Source: Alloboseaceae bacterium BT-24-1 (GTDB lineage: Bacteria > Pseudomonadota > Alphaproteobacteria > Rhizobiales > Beijerinckiaceae). Taken from it: a DNA stretch of 64,000 bases. The first letter of the stretch is position 1. Every line of letters starts with the position of its first letter. Of this stretch, positions 1 to 8,335 are shown in pieces. The translations under genes and the position numbers were made by a program. The notes beneath the pieces are model-generated. The model was given only the letters and a program-made list of their open reading frames with translations. It was not told where the DNA came from and made no database searches. The DNA lies in contig JAOYTL010000001.1 in assembly GCA_025846845.1 (NCBI GenBank), forward strand, positions 744,001 through 808,000, read 5' to 3'.

Positions 1-108
1 GTGCTTGTCGTATTTGGCGCCGGCGCCGGCGCTCTTGATCGTGCTGGCCTCGCTGGAGATGTCCCCCTGCTTCTGGCCCTTGATGGTCATGTAGGCGTCG
101 AGTGCCAT
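1..108 (-). CDS. hcp: Hcp (TssD), T6SS inner-tube protein, N-terminal part only
   Basis: The first 36 residues are present and the gene runs off the left edge of the window. They begin MALDAYMTIKGQKQGD, the usual opening of the Hcp family, whose hexamer rings stack into the tube expelled by the T6SS. The ATG is preceded by a GGGAAGAG ribosome-binding sequence. It is the last T6SS gene visible on this strand and has its own 320-base upstream region, so it is probably transcribed from a separate promoter, as is common for hcp. The assignment rests on the N-terminus and on context. Confidence 0.85.
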   Translation of the reverse strand, partial: MALDAYMTIKGQKQGDISSEASTIKSAGAGAKYDKH

Positions 109-134
109 TGTTCTCTTCCCTGGAATTCGCTGCT

Positions 135-167
135 CCGGCTCGAGCCGGCGCCCTTGCTCGGCAAGGG
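135..167 (-). promoter_or_regulatory. Palindrome plus hairpin in the hcp leader
   Basis: Bases 135-148 form a perfect 14-base palindrome, CCGGCTCGAGCCGG. Bases 151-156 (CCCTTG) pair with 162-167 (CAAGGG) around a 5-base loop. Both lie 27-59 bases upstream of the hcp start codon, probably in its transcribed leader. They could be an mRNA structure controlling hcp translation or a protein-binding site. No T-tract follows on the minus strand, so a terminator is less likely. Confidence 0.35.
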
Positions 168-238
168 GCGTACCAAGTAAAAGAAATCACCTATCCTATT
201 GATCTAATTTTGATAAATCCGTTTTCGTCACTGGCGTG

Positions 239-278
239 ACTGCGCAGTTTCCTGCGCTCATTCGGCTAACTGCGCAGG
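239..278. repeat. 30-base-spaced repeated palindrome upstream of hcp
   Basis: ACTGCGCAGT at 239-248 is a perfect 10-base palindrome. ACTGCGCAG recurs at 269-277, exactly 30 bases later, and a third CTGCGC lies between them at 252-257. A 30-base period puts the two copies on nearly the same face of the helix. The pair sits 131-170 bases upstream of the hcp start. It looks like a tandem operator or activator site; the regulator is unknown. Confidence 0.4.
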
Positions 279-430
279 CGCGCGCTCACCTCGATCTGGC
301 TGCCGGGCCGAAGACAGACTAGCGACGCCGGTCATGCCTATGTACCGCGCCGCAACTACGGCGACGTAGAACGCAGAATCGCAGCGATCCAAAGCTGAAC
401 AGGATGGATGACGTGAGCCGGACGGCGGCT

Positions 431-790
431 TCAGGGGCGAGTGCGCCCCACGGCTTCGAGCCGGCTGTCGCAGGCGAGGACGGCGCGGGTCGCCAGGTCG
501 ACGATGAGATCGGCGCTGACGCGATAGCCCATGTCGCCAGCGACCATTTCCCCGCTGACATGGATGCCGGCGCAGGCGCGGCGTTCACGCTGTGTCTGTG
601 CCGCCGGGCTCGCCGACAGCCTGATCCGGACCGCCCGGCCGTCCGGCAAGATGGTCTCGCGCCAGCTCTCGCCCGGCACCGGCACCAGATGGAAGCCGAA
701 CGCCTCGCCCGGGAAGACCTGGGTTCGCACTGCCTCATGGACGAGCGCGGCCAGCGGATCGAGTTCGCGTGTCGGTGGTTGCCAGATCAT
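431..790 (-). CDS. Unknown 119-residue protein after vgrG
   Basis: I do not recognise the family. The frame starts with ATG 7 bases after the vgrG stop, so it is probably co-transcribed and may be translationally coupled. The product is mixed hydrophilic with short beta-like stretches (for example VSADLIVDLATRAVLACDSR), without a signal peptide or membrane segment. Small genes directly behind vgrG often encode adaptors that load cargo on the spike, cargo themselves or immunity proteins; this is inference from position only. The other frames here give arginine-rich translations typical of shadows, which favours this one. Confidence 0.5.
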   Translation of the reverse strand: MIWQPPTRELDPLAALVHEAVRTQVFPGEAFGFHLVPVPGESWRETILPDGRAVRIRLSASPAAQTQRERRACAGIHVSGEMVAGDMGYRVSADLIVDLATRAVLACDSRLEAVGRTRP

Positions 791-797
791 CGCAGGT

Positions 798-2294
798 TCA
801 GCTTGCCGAGCCGTCGTTCATCTCGAACAGAGTGCCGGACGGGGAGCGGAAGCGGTTGAGCGTGCGGTTGCGCTTGGAGACGACGTTCGGGGTCAGCGGG
901 TTCGGCACCGCGCCGACGATGATCGGCCGGTCGACATCGCCATTGACGCAGCTGAGGATCACCTCGGTGCCCTTCAGCAGCGGGAAATGCATGCCGGTAT
1001 CGGACGGGCCGGCATAGGGCTCGGCCTTGCGCAGAAACTCGCTCGCCTTGCCCTCGGCGCTGTCGCCCTCGTCATAGCGCAGGCGCACCTTGTAGCGCCC
1101 TTGGGTATCGACCTCGGCGCGCGTGCCGTCGGCCTCACCGTCGACGAAGGCGTTGAACAGCCCGGCCGCCAGCGGTCGCGGCGTACGCCGTTCGGGCCGG
1201 AACGGCACGGAGAGCGGGATCGCCTCGAAGCGGTTGCCATAGGGCGCGCCCGCAACGGTCTCGCCGGTGCCATAGCCGACCGGGGCCGGCGTCGAGACCT
1301 CGTGCTCGACGGAGATGACGAGATAACGATCGTCGAGCGAGGGATGGCCGGTCAGGCTGAAGAATGCGCCCGGGCGCAGCTGCGGCGCATTGCTGACGCC
1401 ACGGAAGATCTTGGCCCGGCAAGCGATCTCCTCGGCCCGGACCTTGGCGAGATGGTCGCCCTCGTCGGGCTCGAGGAAGTGCTGGCCGTATTCGATGATG
1501 GTGCCGGTCTTGCCGCCTTCGACGTCGGCCCGCGCGCGCAGCAGCAGCGCCGGCTTCTCGGGATTGTATTCGCGCAGCACCACCGATTTCGTCACCGGCC
1601 GGGCGACGAAGCCGAACGACGTAACCGCCGCCTGCGCCGTGCTGATCGCGTCATGGCCATGACGGTAAGGCAGGGTCTTCGCCTCGATGAACGCGACATT
1701 GCTGTCGCCGAACACCGCGCTCTCGCCATCCTCGCTCTGCTTGAAGAAATAGAAGATGCCGCTGCCCTCGCACCAGCGCGACAGGAAGGACAGGTCGCTC
1801 TCGTTGTACTGCACGATGAACTCGCGCTCGCGGTAGTTCGCGGCAAGATTGAGCTCATGCTCGATGGTGATATGGCCGTGATTGGCCGCCAGCGAGCCTT
1901 CGAGTTCCTTCTGAATGATGTCCTTGACCGAGACCTTGCTGGTCGAGCCATAGACTTGGTTCTGGCGGCTGAGCTCGAGCATCCTGAGGCGCGGCGCGAT
2001 CACCACCGCGTAGAGATACCCCTGGTCGCCGAGCGCATCCTCGGCAGCGAATTCGACGACGACGCCGTGTACCACCAGTTCGCCGGCTTCCGTGTTCAGC
2101 GTCAGTTTGGCTCGCTCGCCGACGACGTCCTCGGCGCTGATCGCCTTGTCCGAGCGGAACGCCACCCGGTAGGCGTAGGGCTCCGAGATCGCTTCGCGGC
2201 CGGTGACCCGCTCGACATGCAGGCCGTCCTTGATGCTGCCGCTGGCGAGGGCGAGCGCGATCGTGGTGTCGTGACTGGCGGGTCGGTCGAGCAT
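798..2294 (-). CDS. vgrG: VgrG (TssI), T6SS spike protein
   Basis: This 498-residue protein matches VgrG throughout. It has the gp27-like N-terminal region with the typical YNESDLSFLSRWCEGSGIFY segment near residues 165-185, then the gp5-like OB-fold with YKVRLRYDEG and the MHFPLLKGTEVILSCVNGDV signature near 430-450, and a short C-terminal needle start. VgrG trimers cap the Hcp tube and carry effectors. At 498 residues it is shorter than the common 600-700 because the beta-helix needle is nearly absent and there is no C-terminal toxin domain. Any cargo must therefore be bound in trans, perhaps with the following 119-residue protein. Confidence 0.93.
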   Translation of the reverse strand: MLDRPASHDTTIALALASGSIKDGLHVERVTGREAISEPYAYRVAFRSDKAISAEDVVGERAKLTLNTEAGELVVHGVVVEFAAEDALGDQGYLYAVVIAPRLRMLELSRQNQVYGSTSKVSVKDIIQKELEGSLAANHGHITIEHELNLAANYREREFIVQYNESDLSFLSRWCEGSGIFYFFKQSEDGESAVFGDSNVAFIEAKTLPYRHGHDAISTAQAAVTSFGFVARPVTKSVVLREYNPEKPALLLRARADVEGGKTGTIIEYGQHFLEPDEGDHLAKVRAEEIACRAKIFRGVSNAPQLRPGAFFSLTGHPSLDDRYLVISVEHEVSTPAPVGYGTGETVAGAPYGNRFEAIPLSVPFRPERRTPRPLAAGLFNAFVDGEADGTRAEVDTQGRYKVRLRYDEGDSAEGKASEFLRKAEPYAGPSDTGMHFPLLKGTEVILSCVNGDVDRPIIVGAVPNPLTPNVVSKRNRTLNRFRSPSGTLFEMNDGSAS

Positions 2295-2329
2295 GGCACG
2301 TCGCGTCCGGTAATGGGAACGAGGTGACG

Positions 2330-3373
2330 CTAGGGCGGGGCGTTGACAGGTTTACGACGGTGTAGGCGTTCGAGCAGGCTTTGGGCATGGCCGAGCAAGG
2401 CGCGGCGGTGATCCGAAAGCCGCGGTCTCAGGATGCGCCCGGCGAAATCGAGCGCGCTGCCCGGCCGCGTCTCCACCTCCCAATCGAAGCCGCGCCGCAA
2501 CGCGACCCAGCGGCCGCCGCGAAAACCGGGTGGCGAAGCCGGAATCAGCCCCTCCGCCATCGCCGCAGCCGCCGAACGGCCGTCGAAAGGATGCCTTCCG
2601 GCGACCATCACATAGGTCAGCATGGCAAAGGAGAAGATGTCGTCGCGCGGGTCCGGCGCCTGCCCGGCGAGCGCAGCGGGCGAGGCATAGGCCGGCGTGA
2701 CCGCGTGCAGCCGCCTGAGGAAGAAGCCGGTCTCGTCCTCGGACGGCCGGTGATCCGGCGGCAGCAAGGGCTGGGCCGTGCCGAAATCGATCAGCTTCAC
2801 ATGGCCGTCCTGGGTGATGAAGACATTGCCCGGCTTCAGGTCGCCATGCACCATGTCTGCGGCGTGCACGGCGGCGAGCCCGGCCCCGAGCTCCGTGACG
2901 ATGCGCAACGCAAGCCGGCGCTCGAGCGCCTTGCCGTCGCGTTCCTGCATCACCTGCGCCAACGTCTTGCCGCGCAGCAATTCCATGACGAGGAAGTGCA
3001 GCGGCCCCTCGCGGTCGAAGTCGTGCACCTTGACGACATTGGGGTGGCGCAGCGCCAGCAGCCGCCGGCCCTCGCGATGCAGCAGGGTCGCGGCGTCGTC
3101 ATGATAACCGTCCCCGATATCGGTGACCTTGAGCGCGACCTCGGGATCGAGCGCCCGCGCCCGCCGGCGGACATGGTCGACGGCGCGGTAGACCGTGCTC
3201 ATGCCGCCGCGCCCGACCACCTCGACGAGTTCGAAGCGCCCGCGCAGCAACGTCCCGAGTGGCGCCGGCAGAGCACGTTCGCTGGATTGCGGCGGCGAGG
3301 CTGCGGGCAAGGTCGCGGCTTGCACTTCGCGCCCTTCGGCCGCGCGCCGACGCCGTCTGCGCCGGACCTTCAC
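2330..3373 (-). CDS. ppkA: Ser/Thr protein kinase of the T6SS (PpkA/StkA-like)
   Basis: This 347-residue protein has a complete Hanks-type kinase core. The glycine loop GRGGMSTVY is at 54-62, the ATP-binding lysine at 82 (VALK), the catalytic loop HGDLKPGN at 176-183 with Asp178, and DFG at 196-198. The HRD motif is HGD, as in several bacterial kinases that do not need activation-loop phosphorylation. There is a basic N-terminus but no clear transmembrane segment, unlike P. aeruginosa PpkA, so it is probably cytoplasmic. The GTG start overlaps the pppA stop (GTGA). In other T6SS the kinase phosphorylates the FHA protein or TssL to promote assembly, and the FHA gene in this locus suggests the same. 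Confidence 0.9.
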   Translation of the reverse strand: MKVRRRRRRRAAEGREVQAATLPAASPPQSSERALPAPLGTLLRGRFELVEVVGRGGMSTVYRAVDHVRRRARALDPEVALKVTDIGDGYHDDAATLLHREGRRLLALRHPNVVKVHDFDREGPLHFLVMELLRGKTLAQVMQERDGKALERRLALRIVTELGAGLAAVHAADMVHGDLKPGNVFITQDGHVKLIDFGTAQPLLPPDHRPSEDETGFFLRRLHAVTPAYASPAALAGQAPDPRDDIFSFAMLTYVMVAGRHPFDGRSAAAAMAEGLIPASPPGFRGGRWVALRRGFDWEVETRPGSALDFAGRILRPRLSDHRRALLGHAQSLLERLHRRKPVNAPP

Positions 3374-4056
3374 AGCCGCCTCGCGATCACGGCGGTGATG
3401 TCGTCGCGGCCACCATTGGCGACAGCGCGGGCGACGAGCCGCTCGGCGAGGCCCGCCAGCGGCTCGTCTAGCAATTCACCGATCTCGACGTCGGCGAGCG
3501 CCTTGTTGAGGCCGTCGCTGCACAGGAGCAGCGTGTCGCCGGGCAGCGTCGGCGTCACACAGCGGGCGATCGGCAGATAGGCGGCCGAGCCGACCGCGCG
3601 GGTCAGGACATGGCCGGCACCGGGGCCCTGCCCGAGCACATGATCCTCGGTCAGCTGGGCGAGAGCGTCGTCGCGCCGGCGATAGACGCGGCTGTCGCCA
3701 GCCCAGAGGCAGACGAGCATGCCCTCGCCGACCAAAGCCACCACGACGGTCGAGCCGACGATGTCGCCCTCGGCCGAGCGCGCCGCATGCTCGCGCAGCG
3801 CATCGTTGATGGCGGTTATGCCTTCCTCGGCAAGGGCGACGCGCATCGTCAGCGCCGCCGGCGGCTCGGACACGGCAGCGAGCATGCGGGTGATCGATTG
3901 GCTGGCAAGCTCGCCATCGGCATGGCCGCCCATGCCGTCGGCGACCGCGAACAGCCCCGCATCCGGCAGAGCGGCATAGCTGTCCTGGTTGACGTCATGG
4001 CGCGGGCCCTGCCGCGTCGCGACCGAAACCTCCCAAACCTCTCCCACGAGGCTCAT
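3370..4056 (-). CDS. pppA: PP2C-type protein phosphatase of the T6SS (PppA)
   Basis: The 228-residue product is a stand-alone PP2C/PPM phosphatase. Metal-binding motifs are visible: NQDS at 23-26, ADGMGGH at 39-45, CSDGLNK and GRDDITAV near the C-terminus. It should dephosphorylate the target of the neighbouring kinase and switch the T6SS off. The ATG overlaps the tagF stop by 4 bases (ATGA), and its stop overlaps the kinase start, so the pair is probably made in a fixed ratio. Confidence 0.92.
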   Translation of the reverse strand: MSLVGEVWEVSVATRQGPRHDVNQDSYAALPDAGLFAVADGMGGHADGELASQSITRMLAAVSEPPAALTMRVALAEEGITAINDALREHAARSAEGDIVGSTVVVALVGEGMLVCLWAGDSRVYRRRDDALAQLTEDHVLGQGPGAGHVLTRAVGSAAYLPIARCVTPTLPGDTLLLCSDGLNKALADVEIGELLDEPLAGLAERLVARAVANGGRDDITAVIARRL

Positions 4057-4745
4057 GCACCTTGTCGCGCGGCCGCAGCGCGCCAGCCATGGCGCAACCA
4101 GTCGCCCGAAAAGAATCCGGCGCAGGCGGTGGGGTCAGGAAGCCCTTCGCAGCTCAGGGCGGTTGCCGGCCGCCCATTCCAGCGGCCATGCCACCAATGA
4201 CTGGCGCCGTCCTGCGCCGGGCTATCGGCTGCGCCGGACGACAGGCGCTCCGCTTCACTGTCGACGACGAGTCGGCCGCCGCCCGGCCCGGTCCAGAGGC
4301 TGACCGCGGCGCGCTGGGCCTCGAGCCGGCGGCGCAGGCTCACCAGTGCATCGGGCAAGGATCGCTCTGTCGCGATCAGGTCGAGCATCACGACCTCGAA
4401 CAGGTCGAGCAGGCCCTCACTCGCGGCGAAGCCGGCGCCATCCTCGACCGGAAGCTCAAGCGCCAGCGTCAGCGGGTAGTGGCGCCGGACGCGATCGACC
4501 GAGCTGGCGAACACTCCGATCCAGCCGCTCGTGCCGATCAGGCCAGGCGCGAGCCTAAAGCGCCAGGGCGGGCTGAGCAGATAGGCACCGTCCCAGCGCG
4601 CGCCGAGCGCTTCGCGGCTCGCCGTCAGCATCGCCAGGAGCCAGGCTTCCCATGGCGTGACGAAGCGGCCGGGCAGCCCGTGCTGCACGAAATCCCCGGC
4701 CCAGGGCACCTTGCCGAACAGGCCGAAGGCCGGCGCCTCGCTCAC
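4053..4745 (-). CDS. tagF: TagF, T6SS post-translational repressor family
   Basis: I chose the GTG at 4745 because it overlaps the tssM stop as GTGA and gives 230 residues opening with APAFGLFGKVPWAGDFV, the standard TagF (DUF2094) beginning. Longer versions of the frame read into low-complexity arginine-rich sequence. TagF proteins hold the T6SS inactive; in P. aeruginosa and Agrobacterium they act together with the phosphatase or the FHA protein. The C-terminal half contains the HWWHGRW-type aromatic cluster seen in the family. It lies between tssM and pppA in an overlapping string of genes. Confidence 0.88.
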   Translation of the reverse strand: MSEAPAFGLFGKVPWAGDFVQHGLPGRFVTPWEAWLLAMLTASREALGARWDGAYLLSPPWRFRLAPGLIGTSGWIGVFASSVDRVRRHYPLTLALELPVEDGAGFAASEGLLDLFEVVMLDLIATERSLPDALVSLRRRLEAQRAAVSLWTGPGGGRLVVDSEAERLSSGAADSPAQDGASHWWHGRWNGRPATALSCEGLPDPTACAGFFSGDWLRHGWRAAAARQGA

Positions 4746-7700
4746 AGCGAATCCGGGCAACGGAAGGCGCGCAAGGCACCGAGATTGAACGGGTTGTTCA
4801 CGCTCGCAGCGCGCAGCTGGTAGACGACGCGGGCATTCTCGTCGCCGGTCACGGTGATGCTGAACTGGTCGGCCCCGCCACGTGCTGCCAGCGAAGCGGC
4901 ATCGACTATGCGCAGCAGCGCCCAGGCGCCGGTCCGCTCGACTCGGGTGTCCTTGCCGTTGAGGTCCGTGAGCGTGACCGCGACCGTGCTGGCATCGGTC
5001 TTGGTCGGCCATTCCAGGTCGTAGGCGCGCTGCGCCTCATGGCGGTAGACGATGTCCTTGCCGTCGAGCGCCAGAGTCGCGCGCAGCAGCTTGGGGTCGA
5101 GGAAGCTCGGCCGCAGGCTGAACTTCAGCGAGGGCGCCGAGCCCGATCCGGCGAAGAAGGCGTTGCGGATCGCTCGCGCCCGATAGAACTGAGCCAGCGC
5201 CTCGCGCTTCAGCGGCAGGGCCGCCCCGTCCACGGTGATCGGCGCGTAACCGTTGCGCTGTTCCGTGACGAAGGGCGCGAGGTGCTTCTGGAAGAACTCG
5301 TCGAGCAGGCCGCCGGGGCGGAACATGTCGCTGAAATCACGCAGCGAGACCTCGTCCTTGGCGCTGGCGAAGAGCGGATAGCGCTGGTCGAGCGCCGCCT
5401 GGCATTGTGGCAGCACGTCCCGGCGCCAGGCTTGGTTGACGTAGTCGAGGGAGTCGCCGACCACCGAGGAGGCGCTGAGACTCGCCACCGCCCGCATGAT
5501 GCCGCGCACCGGCTCCGGCCGCAGCGCCGAATCCGCGCGGAGCTGGCCGAGCGCGTCGGCACCGGAACTGCCCCGCCGCGCCACCGCCTGATAGGCCGCC
5601 TGGCGCGGATCTGGCGCGTTCGAGACATTGCTGAGCGCACCGTAGGCACCGCTGAACAGTTCGCGGATGCGCCCCATCGCCGGCTGCGCGCCGCCCGGTG
5701 CGACGACCAGTTCCACCAGCGGGCGGAACGGTGCCGCGATCGTTGCGCCGGGCCAGGGCCCCTCCCCGAGTGCGGCGGTAGCGGCCGCATTCGCAGCGCT
5801 ACTGGCTGCTGCGGCGATCAACCCTCCCGCTGCGGTGCCGGCCGGCCCGGGCAAGCCGGCAGTGGCGGCAGCGGTCGTTCCGGTCGGAGGATCGCCCGGC
5901 AACGGCAGCTCGGTATTGGTGCGGACGATGCCGATCAGCCGCTCCAGCGGCGAATTCGCGGCGGCGAGCGCCTGTACGGCCGACAGGGCCTGCTGCGTCT
6001 CAGCAAAAGGCACCAGCCGCGCAGCCGTGATCGCGCCCTGCCAGGAGCGGATGTAGTCCGCGACATAGCGGTCCATCACCTCGCGCGTGCCGGTCTGGAC
6101 GATGCCCGAGCCGGCGGCTTCGCCACCGGTGACCCAGTCGATCCCAAGCTCCTCGCGGATCAGGATCGGCAGCCGCGGCAGCACGAAGTCGTAAAAGGCC
6201 TCACGTGTGAAGGCGGCCGGGATGACGGAGACAGCGTTATTACCGCTGCGGCCGAGCCCGAAATCGATCACGCCGGCGCCGATCGCGGTCGAGAGATCGA
6301 TCGGACGCAAGCGCGGATTCTGCGCAGCCTCGCGCAGCAGCCGTGCATAGACCTGCTCGCTGCGCGGGGTGCGCATCAGCCGCGCCCGCGTCATGTCGAT
6401 GATGCGCCGGTCGGTCGGCAGCGGCTTCGGCAACAGCGCGACGAGCTCGTCGAAATGCCGTCCGAGCTCGGCCGCCCGGCTTTGGTCGACCGGGAAGGCA
6501 AGCTGCGCCTCCTCGCGCGCAGCGCGCTGCACCACGCTGCGGTCGAAGCGTTCGGTGTCGCTCAGCATGAGATAGCTGCGCAGAAGGTCGCGCATGGCTT
6601 CGTTCTCAGCGCCGATCTGGGAGAGGCCGGTGAGCCGCTCCGACAGCCGCGTCGCGAAGGCCGGGTAGAGCCGGTTAACGATGAGGCGCTCGCGCAATTC
6701 CGCCGCCGCCGGCGCGAGCGAAGGCGTGGCGCTGAGCCCGAAGCCGTCAAGCCAACCGAAGATGCCGCCCTGCCCGCTTGCATCGCGCACCGCGTCGGCC
6801 GCCTGGAGCACCGGCAGCAGCGTCGCCGGCGTGACGCGCGCCGGCACCGCCGCCAGCCGCGTCTCGACCGGTGCGAGCGCTTCGTTGGTGGCGGCGATCC
6901 TGGCCTGGCTGCGCGTCGCCGCGCCCCACCAGAGCATGCCGAGGCCGATCACCAGCGCCGCCGCCACGCCGTAGCCGATGTTCTGGGCTCGCACGAGGCT
7001 GCGTTCGAGCTTGCGGTCGACGCCGACGAGCCCCTGCTCCTCGAAGATCACCTCGGTCAGCAGCCGGTTGACGAAGAAGGCCTTGCCCTGCCCCGAGAAC
7101 GGCGCCCGCTGGCCGCTGGTCAGCCCGAAGCTGCGCCCGAACGCGGCGAGCACGCGGTCGATCGGCGTGCCCTCCTGCGTACCGCTGGTGAAGTAGACAC
7201 CGCGCAGCCGCGACTGCGTCTCGAACTTGCTCTGCTTGAAGATCTCGTGGACGAAGCTCGCCAGATCACGGCGCAGCCCGGCGAACTCCTTGGGGAAGAG
7301 ATAGATGCGCCCGCGCCGGTTCAGGCCGCGCTCGGCATGGGCGCGCTCGCGCATGACCTGGTCGAGACGGTCGGCGAGCTCGCGCAGGTTCTGATCGAGG
7401 ATCTCGGTCAGGCGCGTCGCCAGATTGGCGTCGGGCGGAAAGGTCATGCCCCAGACCTGCGCCCGCCCGCTCTCGTTCAGACCGTCGAAGAACTCGGAGA
7501 AGCCGGGGATCAGGTCGCATTTGGTGATCAGGAGATAGGTCGGCAATTCGACGCCGAAGGTCTTGGCCAACTCCTGCAGGCGGGCGCGCAACGCCGCGAC
7601 ATGGCGCTTCCGCTCGACCTCGTTCTGCAGGAGGATGTCGGACAGGCTGATCGCGAGAACGATGCCGTTGAGCGGCCGGCGCCCGCGATGGGTCTTGAGC

Positions 7701-8335
7701 AGGTCGAGGAAGCCGCGCCAGGCGGCGCCGTCGACCGCGGCGTTCGATTCATGGGTGGTGTAGCGTCCGGCCGTGTCGATCAGCACCGCCTGGTCGGTGA
7801 ACCACCAGTCACAATGGCGGGTACCGCCCAGCCCAGCGACGGGATCGGTCCCGAGCGTGCGCGCCAGCGGGAAGTCGAGGCCGGAGTTCTTCAGGATCGT
7901 CGTCTTGCCGGAGCCGGGCGGGCCGATGATGACATACCAAGGCAATTCGAACAGATAGGCATCGCCCTTGCGCCCGGCGAAGATCGTCTCCTTGAGGGTC
8001 GTCAGCGCCCCTTCGAAGCGCTCGCGGATGATCTCGATCTCGTCGGTTCCGCCGGAATCGGCCATGGCCGCCAGCCCGCCGGTATCGAGCAGCGACTTGA
8101 TCATCCGGGCATTGGCGCGCCGGGCCAGATAAAGGCGCAGCAGCGAGACGCCGACCAGGCCGGCAAGCAGCAGGATGATCGCGCTCGTGCGCGCCTCCGC
8201 CGAGACCAGCGGCGCCCAGCCGAAGAGCGAGAGATACGGGCCGCCGGCCCAAATCACCACGCACAGCGCGACCACGCCGAAGACAGTGACCAGCCCGCGC
8301 AGCGACAGGAATCCGAGCAGATAGGAGCGGATCAT
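4742..8335 (-). CDS. tssM: TssM (IcmF), inner-membrane ATPase-like core of the T6SS
   Basis: At 1197 residues it is a full-length TssM. Two membrane helices lie at about 13-30 and 50-70 and a third near residue 450. The cytoplasmic loop carries Walker A GPPGSGKTT at 138-146 and a Walker B-like VLIDTAGRY, so the nucleotide-binding site looks intact. The long periplasmic part ends in the beta-rich IcmF C-terminal domain that contacts the lipoprotein TssJ. A Gly/Ala/Pro-rich stretch near residues 825-870 is probably a linker. The ATG overlaps the tssL stop as ATGA, consistent with making the TssJ-L-M complex together. Confidence 0.96.
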   Translation of the reverse strand: MIRSYLLGFLSLRGLVTVFGVVALCVVIWAGGPYLSLFGWAPLVSAEARTSAIILLLAGLVGVSLLRLYLARRANARMIKSLLDTGGLAAMADSGGTDEIEIIRERFEGALTTLKETIFAGRKGDAYLFELPWYVIIGPPGSGKTTILKNSGLDFPLARTLGTDPVAGLGGTRHCDWWFTDQAVLIDTAGRYTTHESNAAVDGAAWRGFLDLLKTHRGRRPLNGIVLAISLSDILLQNEVERKRHVAALRARLQELAKTFGVELPTYLLITKCDLIPGFSEFFDGLNESGRAQVWGMTFPPDANLATRLTEILDQNLRELADRLDQVMRERAHAERGLNRRGRIYLFPKEFAGLRRDLASFVHEIFKQSKFETQSRLRGVYFTSGTQEGTPIDRVLAAFGRSFGLTSGQRAPFSGQGKAFFVNRLLTEVIFEEQGLVGVDRKLERSLVRAQNIGYGVAAALVIGLGMLWWGAATRSQARIAATNEALAPVETRLAAVPARVTPATLLPVLQAADAVRDASGQGGIFGWLDGFGLSATPSLAPAAAELRERLIVNRLYPAFATRLSERLTGLSQIGAENEAMRDLLRSYLMLSDTERFDRSVVQRAAREEAQLAFPVDQSRAAELGRHFDELVALLPKPLPTDRRIIDMTRARLMRTPRSEQVYARLLREAAQNPRLRPIDLSTAIGAGVIDFGLGRSGNNAVSVIPAAFTREAFYDFVLPRLPILIREELGIDWVTGGEAAGSGIVQTGTREVMDRYVADYIRSWQGAITAARLVPFAETQQALSAVQALAAANSPLERLIGIVRTNTELPLPGDPPTGTTAAATAGLPGPAGTAAGGLIAAAASSAANAAATAALGEGPWPGATIAAPFRPLVELVVAPGGAQPAMGRIRELFSGAYGALSNVSNAPDPRQAAYQAVARRGSSGADALGQLRADSALRPEPVRGIMRAVASLSASSVVGDSLDYVNQAWRRDVLPQCQAALDQRYPLFASAKDEVSLRDFSDMFRPGGLLDEFFQKHLAPFVTEQRNGYAPITVDGAALPLKREALAQFYRARAIRNAFFAGSGSAPSLKFSLRPSFLDPKLLRATLALDGKDIVYRHEAQRAYDLEWPTKTDASTVAVTLTDLNGKDTRVERTGAWALLRIVDAASLAARGGADQFSITVTGDENARVVYQLRAASVNNPFNLGALRAFRCPDSL

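Larger units (their letters stand above)
109..430. other. Gene-free region upstream of hcp
   Basis: I see no convincing coding frame in these 322 bases. The part nearest hcp contains a palindrome and a hairpin. Bases 175-235 are clearly richer in A and T than the surroundings and probably hold the hcp promoter on the minus strand, although I could not fix -35 and -10 boxes. Further upstream lies a pair of 30-base-spaced palindromic repeats. The left side of the region is the 5' leader of hcp and the right side is the 3' end of the small gene after vgrG. Confidence 0.6.

Noticed and set aside
531..2327. Long plus-strand frame opposite vgrG
   Set aside because: No recognisable motifs, and it covers a clear VgrG gene; it is a shadow of codon bias.
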